Below are positions 10,027-17,958 of a stretch of 64,000 bases of DNA, one piece after another. Both the position numbers and the translations under genes were made by a program. Source of the DNA: Terribacillus aidingensis (lineage in GTDB: Bacteria; Bacillota; Bacilli; Bacillales; Amphibacillaceae); the NCBI RefSeq assembly GCF_900215625.1, contig NZ_OBEK01000005.1, positions 62,001 through 126,000 of the forward strand. The letters are read 5' to 3'. Each line of letters starts with the position of its first letter. Within the stretch, counting starts at the first letter, position 1. A model generated the notes under the pieces. That model did no database searches, was not told the origin of the DNA, and worked only from the letters and a program-made list of their open reading frames with translations.

Positions 10027-10070
10027 CAAAAAAATCCAACCCTATGCGTCCAAGGCATAAGATTGGATTT
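10027..10070 (-). terminator. Terminator of ddl
   Basis: Long hairpin pairing AAATCCAATC with GGTTGGATTT around the inner pair TTATGC/GCATAG, followed on the minus strand by a T run. It begins about eight bases after the ddl stop. Confidence 0.85.
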
Positions 10071-10077
10071 AACTTGA

Positions 10078-11184
10078 TTAAAGCTGTTCAAACGCTGCGT
10101 TGCTTAACTCGTTGTCGCGTTTATGACGCTCCATAGCAAGCTGGATGAGGCGATCGATAAGGTCTGGGTAGGAGATTCCTGTGATGTCCCAGAGTTTTGG
10201 ATACATACTGATTTTTGTAAATCCTGGCAGTGTGTTTACTTCGTTTACAACGAATTCGCCATCTTCTGTCAGGAAGAAGTCAACACGTGCAAGTCCTTCG
10301 ACATCCAGTGTTTGAAACACATCGACAGCAAGTTTTCTTGCTTGTTCGGTAACGTCCTCGGAAAGAGGTGCCGGGATTGCGAGTTCGGCGCCAGATTCAT
10401 CAATGTATTTGGATTCATACGAATAAAACTCTGTTTGCGGAAGGATCTCGCCCGGCAGAGAAGCCATTGGTTCTTCATTTCCTAATACTGCGACTTCAAT
10501 TTCACGGCCAACAATCGCTTCCTCCACGAGTACTTTCGTGTCATAGCGAAAAGCTTCTTCCAAACCTTTATAAAATTCTGCTTCGTTCTTCGCTTTGCTT
10601 ACGCCAACAGAAGAACCTTGGTTGGCAGGTTTGATGAATACTGTGCTGCCTAATGCTGCAGCGACTTCTTCGTAGCGGATAGAAGCTAGCTGACGCTTCT
10701 TGAATGTAAAGCCATTTGCAACTCGTATTCCTGCCTCTTTTAATAAACGCTTCGCAATATCTTTATCCATGCAAACTGCCGAACTTAATACATTCGGACC
10801 TACATATGGAAGGTTCGCTATCCGCAGCATTCCTTGCATGCTGCCGTCTTCACCGAGTGTGCCATGCAGGATACTGAAAATCACATCTACTTGATCCAGC
10901 ACTGCACCTTGGCTCGGGCTGACAAGCTGCTTCTCTTTAAGCCCAGGTACAACTGCGATACCTTGCTCGGAAGGCTTTAATTCAATGTGCTTTGGATCTT
11001 GCGCATTGAGCAAATAGTCTGCCTTATCATTCAGCTGCCATTTACCTTCTTTATCAATTCCAATTAAAACGACATCATATTTATCTTTATCGATTGCATC
11101 AGCAATATTTTTTGCAGATTGTAAGGATACTTCGTGTTCTGCGGATTTACCGCCAAAGACGATACCTACTTTTGTTTTCCCCAT
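10078..11184 (-). CDS. ddl: D-alanine--D-alanine ligase
   Basis: ATP-grasp ligase making the D-Ala-D-Ala dipeptide for peptidoglycan. The N-terminal VGIVFGGKSAEHEVSL and the metal-site segments near the C-terminus (LARVDFFLT, VNEVNTLPGFT) are characteristic. The VGPNVLSSAVCMDK stretch is also typical. I chose the ATG at 11184 (368 residues) because an in-frame ATG nine bases upstream would sit almost on the AAAGGA ribosome site. Monocistronic, with a terminator directly downstream. Confidence 0.94.
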   Translation of the reverse strand: MGKTKVGIVFGGKSAEHEVSLQSAKNIADAIDKDKYDVVLIGIDKEGKWQLNDKADYLLNAQDPKHIELKPSEQGIAVVPGLKEKQLVSPSQGAVLDQVDVIFSILHGTLGEDGSMQGMLRIANLPYVGPNVLSSAVCMDKDIAKRLLKEAGIRVANGFTFKKRQLASIRYEEVAAALGSTVFIKPANQGSSVGVSKAKNEAEFYKGLEEAFRYDTKVLVEEAIVGREIEVAVLGNEEPMASLPGEILPQTEFYSYESKYIDESGAELAIPAPLSEDVTEQARKLAVDVFQTLDVEGLARVDFFLTEDGEFVVNEVNTLPGFTKISMYPKLWDITGISYPDLIDRLIQLAMERHKRDNELSNAAFEQL

Positions 11185-11330
11185 CTGTATCATTCCTTTC
11201 TAACGTGAGACCATTGCTTTTATTTTATCACAAACGTGTAAAACTGCCTCTATGTCCAATATAAAAATCGGTTTCATCGGCATTACTTTCGGTAACTATA
11301 TACACTAACAACAGAGACAGGGGGAAGGAA

Positions 11331-11780
11331 ATGGGCTATTACGATCATTTTGATGAATCCATTGATTATCGTCAGCATCCTGAGAAGTATCGCGTAGGAC
11401 GCGGCGAGCAAGGTGTTCTGATGGTTGAACCTTATAAAAGCGAGCTCCTTCCCCATTGGCGTTTCAAGACACCAAAAATAGCCGAGGAATCCTGCCGTAA
11501 GCTTTCAGAGATGTTTGAGGAATACCGAAAGCAGGATGATTTTGTCGGAATGGATATGGCACGCAAATATATCCAAATGGGTTATACGAGAGCCAGACGG
11601 TATGCCAATTATAAAGGCGGCATAAAATATAAGGATAAAGAAAAGAAAGAAATAAACGAGCGCCAAATTGATGAAGAGAAAGCTGCTTCGGCACAGATAT
11701 TCAAGCGTAAGTGGGATGCAATCAGAGAAGATGAAAATTACCTTGCTCGAAAAAAGGCGCATCAGAAACAATACGGATAG
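11331..11780 (+). CDS. DUF4385-family protein
   Basis: 149-residue soluble protein, basic and charged, without signal or membrane segments. The stretch YRVGRGEQGVLMVEPYKSE followed by PHWRFKTP and the DMARKYIQMGYTRARRYA helix match what I recall of DUF4385 proteins, whose biochemical role is not known to me. The last 45 residues are a highly charged helix rich in Lys and Glu. A GGGGGAAGGA ribosome site precedes the ATG. It is followed 58 bases later by the YdjM-like gene, probably a separate unit. Confidence 0.75.
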   Translation: MGYYDHFDESIDYRQHPEKYRVGRGEQGVLMVEPYKSELLPHWRFKTPKIAEESCRKLSEMFEEYRKQDDFVGMDMARKYIQMGYTRARRYANYKGGIKYKDKEKKEINERQIDEEKAASAQIFKRKWDAIREDENYLARKKAHQKQYG

Positions 11781-11838
11781 CCATCATCTAAAGATTCTAG
11801 TATGCTTTTAAAGACTAACTTTTGGAGGCACAGCTAGA

Positions 11839-12465
11839 ATGAAAGGAATTACACATTTATTAATAGGTGCTGGCGCCGGTTTCGCCAGCGCAACCGCTTT
11901 GGATGCTGATGGCGCTGTCACCGTCACGATGACTTGTACGGCAGCAGTTGCCGCGCTGGTACCTGATTTAGACACAGGCGGACTTCTCTCAAACCGCATC
12001 ACATTCTCACATAAAGCGATTCGCAATATTACTATTTTTATTGGTTTATTGCTCATTTTTTATAGTATGTGGAATCTTTACGGTCAAGATCGCTATATCG
12101 GTTTGGCGATTGGAGCAGGAATTATGCTCCTTTCCCGCGTAATAAACAAGAAGTTCATGCTTCTGATTACCGGCATTGCCGTATGCTTAACCGGGCTGTA
12201 CGCAGGGCATACTTGGATAGTGATGAGCGGCAGTTATATTGGCGTTGCATCCTTTCTTTCCCACCGTTCTTACACGCATTCTTTAATTGGACTGCTCTAC
12301 TTCTACATAATGATGACATTTTTTGAACAAGAGACAGCCCTTTTCGGAACACAGCTTGCTGGCACAGCTGGATATGCAAGTCATTTGCTGGCGGACAGCC
12401 GTATATTCCCGGTAAATAAGAGAGGAGTAAAATTACTCCTTCCTATAATAAATAAAGAATTTTAA
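11839..12465 (+). CDS. YdjM-type membrane protein (DUF457, predicted metal-dependent hydrolase)
   Basis: 208-residue polytopic membrane protein. The N-terminal GITHLLIGAG, the central RSYTHSLIGLL and the C-terminal ASHLLADSRI supply His and Asp residues in the pattern of the YdjM/DUF457 family, often called metal-dependent hydrolase though the reaction is not established. The PDLDTGG motif near residue 44 is also typical. GGAGG precedes the ATG. The stop lies 13 bases before the next start, and that next gene's ribosome site lies in between, so the two may be cotranscribed. Confidence 0.82.
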   Translation: MKGITHLLIGAGAGFASATALDADGAVTVTMTCTAAVAALVPDLDTGGLLSNRITFSHKAIRNITIFIGLLLIFYSMWNLYGQDRYIGLAIGAGIMLLSRVINKKFMLLITGIAVCLTGLYAGHTWIVMSGSYIGVASFLSHRSYTHSLIGLLYFYIMMTFFEQETALFGTQLAGTAGYASHLLADSRIFPVNKRGVKLLLPIINKEF

Positions 12466-12478
12466 AGGAGACGATTGC

Positions 12479-13609
12479 ATGAACCCATTGCACACAGCAG
12501 AATTGGCAGACAAAGTGAAAGCGAAGGAAACCGTCCATCTGCTGGATATTAGACAGGAAGCGGATATCCAGGATTGGGCAATCGGTGCTGAGAATGTTAT
12601 CCGCTACGATATTCCTTTCGCTGAGATCAAGGCAAATCCGGCGAAGGCGCGGAACCAATTGCCCAAAAACGATCCTGTTTATGTCATGTGCTACAAAGGC
12701 AAATCCGCACAAACAGCCGTCTCTCTGCTAGAGGCAGCAGGAATGGAGGAGGTTGTGCATGTCGTTGGCGGTATGCAAGCGTGGGGAGAAACAATGAGTC
12801 CGCGAAAAATTGGCGACCTTACTTATGGGGGAGCGATTTATCAATTTATGCGCATCGGGAAAGGCTGTCTGTCTTACATGATCGTCTCAAATGGAGAAGC
12901 AGCTATCGTTGACCCAGCTAGGTTCACAGAAGTTTACACCTCTTTTGCGAACGAAAATGGCTGGCAAATCAAACATGTGTTAGATACCCACCTGCATGCG
13001 GATCATCTTTCCGGCGGCAGGAAATTGGCAGAGGAAACAGGCGCAGCTTATTGGTTCCCTACTCGTGATGGCAAAGAAGCGGCTTTTGCGTTCTCTCCGC
13101 TTGAGGACGGTATAAGAATTCCATTTGGGCAGCAAGAAGAAGGCATGCGCTGCATTGCCTCACCTGGTCACACAGAAGGAAGCATTAGTTTTGTTGTGGA
13201 TGATACGTACTTGCTGTCCGGCGATATCTTGTTTACCGAATCTATCGGCCGCCCCGACTTAGCCGGCCAAGCCGAACAGTGGGTGCAAGATCTGCACACT
13301 ACTTTATATGAAAAGTATCCATTGTTGTCGCTGGATTTAATTGTCCTGCCTTCGCATTTTTCCGAGCTGTCGGAAATCGGCCCAGACGGAACTGTCCAAG
13401 CAAGAATGGAAGACCTGTATCGGAAAAATCCACGTCTCCAGCTGCAGGATGCGGGTGAATTCATCGCTTCTGTTCTTGGCAGTATCCCTGCTCAGCAGCC
13501 GAATAGCTATCAGTTGATCAGAGAATCCAATCAAGGAAAGGAGACGATTGCGGGCTCTGAAGAAGCTGATGTGGAATCCGGTCCGAATCGATGTGCCGTT
13601 AACAGCTAA
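12479..13609 (+). CDS. Rhodanese / metallo-beta-lactamase fusion, possible persulfide dioxygenase
   Basis: 376-residue cytoplasmic fusion. Residues 1-105 form a rhodanese domain with the active-site loop MCYKGKSA (Cys near residue 64). From about residue 115 comes a metallo-beta-lactamase domain with THLHADHLSGG (metal ligands), a CIASPGHTEGS His and LLSGDILF Asp, as in ETHE1/glyoxalase-II-like enzymes. This suggests sulfur-transfer linked persulfide oxidation. In the CstB arrangement I know, the rhodanese part is C-terminal, so the order is reversed here. A YrkH-like enzyme is the nearest Bacillus analogue I recall. Strong AAAGGAG site. Confidence 0.85.
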   Translation: MNPLHTAELADKVKAKETVHLLDIRQEADIQDWAIGAENVIRYDIPFAEIKANPAKARNQLPKNDPVYVMCYKGKSAQTAVSLLEAAGMEEVVHVVGGMQAWGETMSPRKIGDLTYGGAIYQFMRIGKGCLSYMIVSNGEAAIVDPARFTEVYTSFANENGWQIKHVLDTHLHADHLSGGRKLAEETGAAYWFPTRDGKEAAFAFSPLEDGIRIPFGQQEEGMRCIASPGHTEGSISFVVDDTYLLSGDILFTESIGRPDLAGQAEQWVQDLHTTLYEKYPLLSLDLIVLPSHFSELSEIGPDGTVQARMEDLYRKNPRLQLQDAGEFIASVLGSIPAQQPNSYQLIRESNQGKETIAGSEEADVESGPNRCAVNS

Positions 13610-13618
13610 CATACGACA

Positions 13619-13653
13619 GAAGCCAGCTCCTTTAAGGACTGGTTTCTTTTTTT
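13619..13653 (+). terminator. Terminator of the rhodanese/MBL gene
   Basis: Stem GAAGCCAG/CTGGTTTC with an inner TCCTT/AAGGA pairing, followed by seven T on the plus strand. Its end touches the stop of the convergent aminotransferase gene. Confidence 0.8.
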
Positions 13654-14830
13654 ATGTTTTTGAGAAAATGCCAAGCTTTTCAATCCGCTTCGCAGCTTCC
13701 AATAGTCTTTCTTCTGAATCCAGCAGTCCCGCACGTACATAGCCTTCCCCGTATGCACCAAATCCGTTCCCAGGTGCAACGGCCACATGCGCTTCTTCCA
13801 GCAAAAGATCAGCAAATGCTTCAGAAGTATATCCTTTTGGAACCGGCAGCCACACAAAGAAAGTTCCTTTTGGTTCTGGCACCTCCCAGCCAATCGCACG
13901 GAGATGGCCAAGGAAAGCATCCCTTCTCAATTCATATGTTTGAAGAAGCTCCTCTACGCAAATCTGATCCGATGTCAGCGCATAAGCAGCCGCTTCCTGC
14001 ATCGCACCAAATAAACTTACATAAACGTGATCTTGGATCAAATTAATACTTTCGATAACAGACGCATTGCCAACCGCGAAGGCGATGCGCCAGCCTGCCA
14101 TGTTATACGTTTTCGACAACGTGTACATTTCAATGCCGACTTCCTTGCTGCCTTCAGACTGCAAAAAGCTTTGCGGCTTCTTCCCGTCATATCCAAGCGC
14201 ACCGTATGCAAAATCGTGCAGCACACATATTTGATGCTTCTTTGCCAGCTCTACTGTTTTATCGAAGAATGCCTGATTTGCAGTTGCTGCAGTCGGATTG
14301 TTTGGATAGTTAAGAAACAGCAGCTTTGCCTCCTCCAGATCCTCATCAGTGATTGCAGTATAATCTGGCAGAAAATCAAGGGCAGCGGTTAAAGGCATCA
14401 GCGATGTGCGCGCTTGTGCCAGCTCTATGCCAGACATGTAATCCGGGTATCCCGGATCCGGAAGCAGCGCCAAATCTCCTGGATTCAGCAAGCATTGGCT
14501 AATTTCCACCAAACCTGTCTTCGACCCGAACATAATTGCCACTTCCGTCTCTGGATCCAATTCCACCTTATACTCCCGCGCATAAAAGTCACAGACAGCT
14601 TGTCTAAGAAAGTCAAACCCTCGGAATGGCGAGTATTTATGGTAAGCCGGATTATCGGAAGCTTCTTTCAGCTTGTCCACGATATGCTGCGGGGTCGGCA
14701 AATCAGGATTCCCTTGTCCCAATTTAATGATATCGTGCCCTTCCTGCTCCAGCAGACTTACTTTATGTACCAAGCCGGCAAAAAATTGTTCTGGCAGTCG
14801 TTTTAATGCATCCGAAAATGGGAAATCCAT
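13652..14830 (-). CDS. mtnE: MtnE-type PLP aminotransferase (methionine salvage)
   Basis: Fold-type I aminotransferase that in Bacillus transaminates 2-keto-4-methylthiobutyrate to methionine, preferably with glutamine as donor. Visible: IKLGQGNPDLPTPQHI, the NYPNNPT motif, the PLP lysine in LSKTYNMAGWR (near residue 235) and RAGLLDSEERL at the C-terminus; these track closely with B. subtilis MtnE as I remember it. Length 392. I chose the ATG at 14830 because AGGAG lies 10 bases before it; an in-frame GTG at 14839 would be one base from that site. Divergent from the SAM-riboswitch operon, which carries its partner mtnU. Confidence 0.88.
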   Translation of the reverse strand: MDFPFSDALKRLPEQFFAGLVHKVSLLEQEGHDIIKLGQGNPDLPTPQHIVDKLKEASDNPAYHKYSPFRGFDFLRQAVCDFYAREYKVELDPETEVAIMFGSKTGLVEISQCLLNPGDLALLPDPGYPDYMSGIELAQARTSLMPLTAALDFLPDYTAITDEDLEEAKLLFLNYPNNPTAATANQAFFDKTVELAKKHQICVLHDFAYGALGYDGKKPQSFLQSEGSKEVGIEMYTLSKTYNMAGWRIAFAVGNASVIESINLIQDHVYVSLFGAMQEAAAYALTSDQICVEELLQTYELRRDAFLGHLRAIGWEVPEPKGTFFVWLPVPKGYTSEAFADLLLEEAHVAVAPGNGFGAYGEGYVRAGLLDSEERLLEAAKRIEKLGIFSKT

Positions 14831-14878
14831 GTTACTCACGCTCCTGTTGTTACGCCTCTATTCTGACTATTACCAATC

Positions 14879-14908
14879 TTGACAGTGTTGCAAATAGAGT
14901 GCGATAAT
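14879..14908 (+). promoter_or_regulatory. Promoter of the SAM-riboswitch operon
   Basis: Consensus -35 TTGACA (14879-14884), 18-base spacer, -10 GATAAT (14903-14908). Transcription would begin about 20 bases before the riboswitch. Confidence 0.8.
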
Positions 14909-14933
14909 GAACAAATCATACAGCAATCACACA

Positions 14934-15038
14934 CTCTTATCAAGAGAAGGCGGAGGGACTGGCCCAATGAAGCCCGGCAACCGGTGCAGCAGCATACGGT
15001 GCTAATTCCAACAGCAGCAAGCTGAGGGATAAGGGGAG
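14934..15038 (+). ncRNA. SAM-I (S-box) riboswitch
   Basis: P1 pairs CTCTTATC (14934-14941) with GATAAGGGGAG (15028-15038). The core contains AGAGAAGGCGGAGGGACTGG, AAGCCCGGCAACC and GGTGCTAATTCCAACAGC, the conserved S-box signature including the kink-turn. It is followed by a terminator, so SAM should shut off the downstream dehydrogenase and mtnU. Confidence 0.97.
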
Positions 15039-15057
15039 AAATGACACGACCTTTCCC

Positions 15058-15087
15058 CTCTTCCATGTCGCTTGGAAGAGTTTTTTT
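15058..15087 (+). terminator. SAM riboswitch-controlled terminator
   Basis: Stem CTCTTCCA/TGGAAGAG with a 7-base loop and seven T. The upstream CTTTCCCCTC can alternatively pair with AAGGGGAG of the aptamer P1, forming the antiterminator when SAM is absent. Confidence 0.92.
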
Positions 15088-15113
15088 GTGCGAAAAATGA
15101 CCGAGGTGATAAC

Positions 15114-16208
15114 ATGACAATTCAAATAAAAGGTGCTCCCAACTATTACGCCTGTGAAGAAAATATATTAGAAAGCCTGCCTGCAAAACTAGCTGAAATG
15201 GCTTGGACAAGCGGATTGCTTATACATGGAGATGCATCGTGGAAATCCGCAGCTCCGTTTCTTGATCCAATTGATTTGCCAGTTACACGCATTGCCTATA
15301 ATGGGCAGTGCACACATGCAGAAGCAGCACGACTCGCAGAAGCGGCTCAAAGTGAACGTGTACAATTCATAATCGGTGTAGGCGGAGGAAAGGTGTTGGA
15401 TACAGCAAAAGCGGCAGCGAATGAAGCAGACCTGCCAGTTATCTTAATTCCAACAATTGTCTCTAACTGTTCACCATGGGCCTCTCTTAGCGTTTTCTAT
15501 GATGAAGCAGGAAACTTTGTTGAATATACCATCTTCCCTCGCAGTACGTTTATGCTGCTCGTTGAACCCAAGCTGCTGCTCACAACACCTGCTCCTTATC
15601 TGATTGCGGGAATTGGCGATACATTAGCAAAGTGGTATGAAGCAGATGCCCTTACGGAAAACATGACTGATCAGCCGCTTGCTGTCCAAATCTCCCGCAG
15701 TGCGGCTAAATTATGCCGTGATATTTTGATTGCAGAAGGAGATGCAGCGATTTGCTCGCTGCAAAATCAACGCGCAGACAGCGCATTTCTCCGCGTTGCC
15801 GAAACTGTTATTATGGCCGGCGGTATGGTCGGCGGATTTGGGGACGAATACGGCCGCATTGCAGGTGCTCATTCTATTCATAATGGTTTGACACGAGTTG
15901 CAGAAACACATGCACAGCTGCACGGCAATAAAGTCGCTTATGGCATTCTTGTACAGCTGGCCTTGGAAGAGAAATTTGATGAAATTTTAGTGCTGCTTCC
16001 TACGTACCGCAGGCTGGGATTGCCTACTGTGCTAAGAGAGCTTGGTATTAAAGATCATATAAAAACTGCGATGAAAACTGTTGCTGACGGCGCAGTTGCT
16101 CCCGGGGAATCGATTCACTTTATGCATGTCTCCTCTTCCGTTCAAGTAGCAGAAGCAATGCAGCGTTTGGAATCATTCATAGCAGAAAATCAAGGAGTGA
16201 CACAATGA
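15114..16208 (+). CDS. HcxA-like iron-containing alcohol dehydrogenase family oxidoreductase
   Basis: 364-residue member of the GldA/iron-ADH superfamily, probably an NAD(P)H-dependent 2-oxoacid reductase. The nucleotide-binding loop is GVGGGKVLDTAKA (near residue 85). The segments AGIGDTLAKWYEA, MAGGMVGGFGDEY, GAHSIHNGL and HGNKVAYGILVQ resemble E. coli HcxA (YbdH) more than glycerol dehydrogenase, and ybdH lies next to the methionine aminotransferase gene ybdL. I chose the ATG at 15114 (GAGGTGAT before it); a longer reading from a TTG at 15072 would start inside the riboswitch terminator. It overlaps mtnU by 4 bases. The substrate is inferred, possibly 2-keto-4-methylthiobutyrate. Confidence 0.8.
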   Translation: MTIQIKGAPNYYACEENILESLPAKLAEMAWTSGLLIHGDASWKSAAPFLDPIDLPVTRIAYNGQCTHAEAARLAEAAQSERVQFIIGVGGGKVLDTAKAAANEADLPVILIPTIVSNCSPWASLSVFYDEAGNFVEYTIFPRSTFMLLVEPKLLLTTPAPYLIAGIGDTLAKWYEADALTENMTDQPLAVQISRSAAKLCRDILIAEGDAAICSLQNQRADSAFLRVAETVIMAGGMVGGFGDEYGRIAGAHSIHNGLTRVAETHAQLHGNKVAYGILVQLALEEKFDEILVLLPTYRRLGLPTVLRELGIKDHIKTAMKTVADGAVAPGESIHFMHVSSSVQVAEAMQRLESFIAENQGVTQ

Positions 16209-16990
16209 AACTAGCGCTTGTACAGCACAATGTCGTTTTTGGCGATCCTGATACAAATTACGAGCAAGTCGAAGCGTTAATAATAGAAGCGCAGAAAAAT
16301 GCCGACGTAATCGTACTTCCAGAGCTGTGGACAACGGGGTATGATTTGACAAGACTTGATGAAATTAGTGATACGCAAGGCGAAACAACAAAGCACTTTA
16401 TAAGTGATTTGGCGAAGGCGTATAAGGTACACATTGTAGCTGGCAGCATTGCGAAACAAACAGAATCCGGCATGTATAATACGATGCTTGTTTATGGCCC
16501 AACTGGTGACCTGCTGCACGAATATGATAAGGCACATCTATTTCGTTTGATGGATGAGGAAAAGTATCTCCATCAAGGAGACAAAACAGCATCCTTCTCT
16601 TTAGGAACAGTACAAGCTGCCGGCGTCATTTGTTATGATATCCGCTTTCCTGAATTCATTCGCACACATATGATTAACGGACAGCAAATGCTGTTTGTCG
16701 TCGCAGAATGGCCAAAGCCGCGGCTGGACCATTGGCGCGCCCTTCTGTTAAGCCGTGCTATTGAAAATCAATGTTTTGTTGTTGCGTGTAATCGTGCCGG
16801 CAGTGATCCTGCTAATGCGTTCGCCGGCCATAGTATCATCATTGGCCCTTGGGGAGAAATAATTGCAGAAGCAGGCGAAGAAGCGACAATCCTATATGGT
16901 GAGGTCAATCTAGGGCATGTGGATGATGTGCGCAGCCAAATCCCCGTATTCCAGGACAGACGACCAACAATTTACGACGTGCAAAAATAA
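16205..16990 (+). CDS. mtnU: MtnU-type carbon-nitrogen hydrolase (omega-amidase)
   Basis: Nitrilase-superfamily amidase of 261 residues. The catalytic triad is visible as Glu in VLPELWTTGYD (near residue 43), Lys in YDKAHLFRLM (near residue 111) and Cys in VICYDIRFPE (near residue 145). In B. subtilis the homologue YkrU/MtnU sits beside mtnE and is thought to hydrolyse the 2-oxoglutaramate left by glutamine transamination. The start overlaps the dehydrogenase stop (ATGA) and AAGGAG lies before it, so it is under the same SAM riboswitch. Confidence 0.87.
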   Translation: MKLALVQHNVVFGDPDTNYEQVEALIIEAQKNADVIVLPELWTTGYDLTRLDEISDTQGETTKHFISDLAKAYKVHIVAGSIAKQTESGMYNTMLVYGPTGDLLHEYDKAHLFRLMDEEKYLHQGDKTASFSLGTVQAAGVICYDIRFPEFIRTHMINGQQMLFVVAEWPKPRLDHWRALLLSRAIENQCFVVACNRAGSDPANAFAGHSIIIGPWGEIIAEAGEEATILYGEVNLGHVDDVRSQIPVFQDRRPTIYDVQK

Positions 16991-17081
16991 TTTGACAAAC
17001 TTATGACAAGTTCTCCCGAAGAGTGGTAAAGATGGGCAAGCTTGCTTATACTATTAACAAACAGTTTCTGGGAGGGCTTTC

Positions 17082-17375
17082 ATGGAAGCGACATTAAAAT
17101 GGTTCCGGACAATCGGTTTTTTGGAAGGAACGTCTTTGCTTCTGCTGCTAATCGTAGCAATGCCGTTGAAATACATGATGGACATACCAATCTTCGTAAC
17201 ATATATCGGTGCCATCCACGGCGGATTATTCGTTCTGTATGTGGCCTGGACTGGCTACACAACATTGAAAGTCGGCTGGGGATTAAAATGGGCCTTCTTC
17301 GCCTTGATTGCATCGGTTATTCCTTTTGGTTATTATATTTTCGATATGCGACTGCAGAAAACAGAATATGCATAA
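17082..17375 (+). CDS. DUF3817 membrane protein (YdzA-like)
   Basis: 97-residue integral membrane protein with about three hydrophobic segments (near residues 12-30, 38-60 and 68-88). The N-terminal FRTIGFLEGTSLLLLL and the IGAIHGGLFVLYV stretch with a membrane His are typical of DUF3817. Function unknown. GGGAGGGC precedes the ATG. It ends in a shared bidirectional terminator. Confidence 0.85.
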   Translation: MEATLKWFRTIGFLEGTSLLLLLIVAMPLKYMMDIPIFVTYIGAIHGGLFVLYVAWTGYTTLKVGWGLKWAFFALIASVIPFGYYIFDMRLQKTEYA

Positions 17376-17404
17376 AAAAAGCGAGCAGAGATGCTCGCTT
17401 TTTT
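17374..17404. terminator. Bidirectional terminator
   Basis: Stem AGCGAGCA/TGCTCGCT flanked by A7 on one side and T6 on the other, serving the DUF3817 gene (+) and the convergent DUF456 gene (-). Confidence 0.9.
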
Positions 17405-17406
17405 CA

Positions 17407-17895
17407 TTAGACAAATGCTGCGATAAAGAACCAAATAATCATAATAAGCTGAATGACAATCTTGGCTATTGATCCCCCGAGGAAACCTAGCAACGATCCG
17501 ATTGAAGAATACAATGCTTCCTTCGGTGACCTTCTTTGGACCAACTCTGTCACCAGGACAGCAATAAACGGCACGACGATAATCCCGATCGGCGGGAAGA
17601 TAAAGGAACCAGCAATAACACCAATCGCTGCAATCCGCTCTCCCCATTTGCTGCCGCCGAACTTCTTCACAAAGTAACTGTTCGCAATAATATCCGAGAT
17701 GATAAGAATTACCGTCAGGATAACCATTGCAATCCAGAAAAATACCGACAAATCCCCATCACTTAGCATGAATTGGAACACGAGGAAGCCAATCCAGAGC
17801 ATAAGCGGAGACGGGATAACAGGGTATATGATTCCCGCGAAACTAGCAATGAATGCTAGCCCAATAATAATCCACGCAATTATATCTAATGCCAC
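17407..17895 (-). CDS. DUF456 membrane protein (YqgC-like)
   Basis: 162-residue integral membrane protein with five or so hydrophobic stretches and repeated glycine-rich segments (GERIAAIGVIAG, IGSLLGFLGGSIAK) as in DUF456 proteins. Function unknown. The start codon is GTG, supported by GGAGG eight bases upstream. Convergent with the DUF3817 gene. Confidence 0.85.
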   Translation of the reverse strand: MALDIIAWIIIGLAFIASFAGIIYPVIPSPLMLWIGFLVFQFMLSDGDLSVFFWIAMVILTVILIISDIIANSYFVKKFGGSKWGERIAAIGVIAGSFIFPPIGIIVVPFIAVLVTELVQRRSPKEALYSSIGSLLGFLGGSIAKIVIQLIMIIWFFIAAFV

Positions 17896-17958
17896 AACTA
17901 ATCCTCCATATCTTTCCTTGATAGTTCGTATTATGACATACCGCAGAGGAAAAGAAAA

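Noticed and set aside
15072-15113. Longer reading of the HcxA-like dehydrogenase from a TTG at 15072
   Set aside because: The TTG and first codons lie within the SAM riboswitch terminator and no ribosome site precedes them; GAGGTGAT sits correctly before the ATG at 15114.
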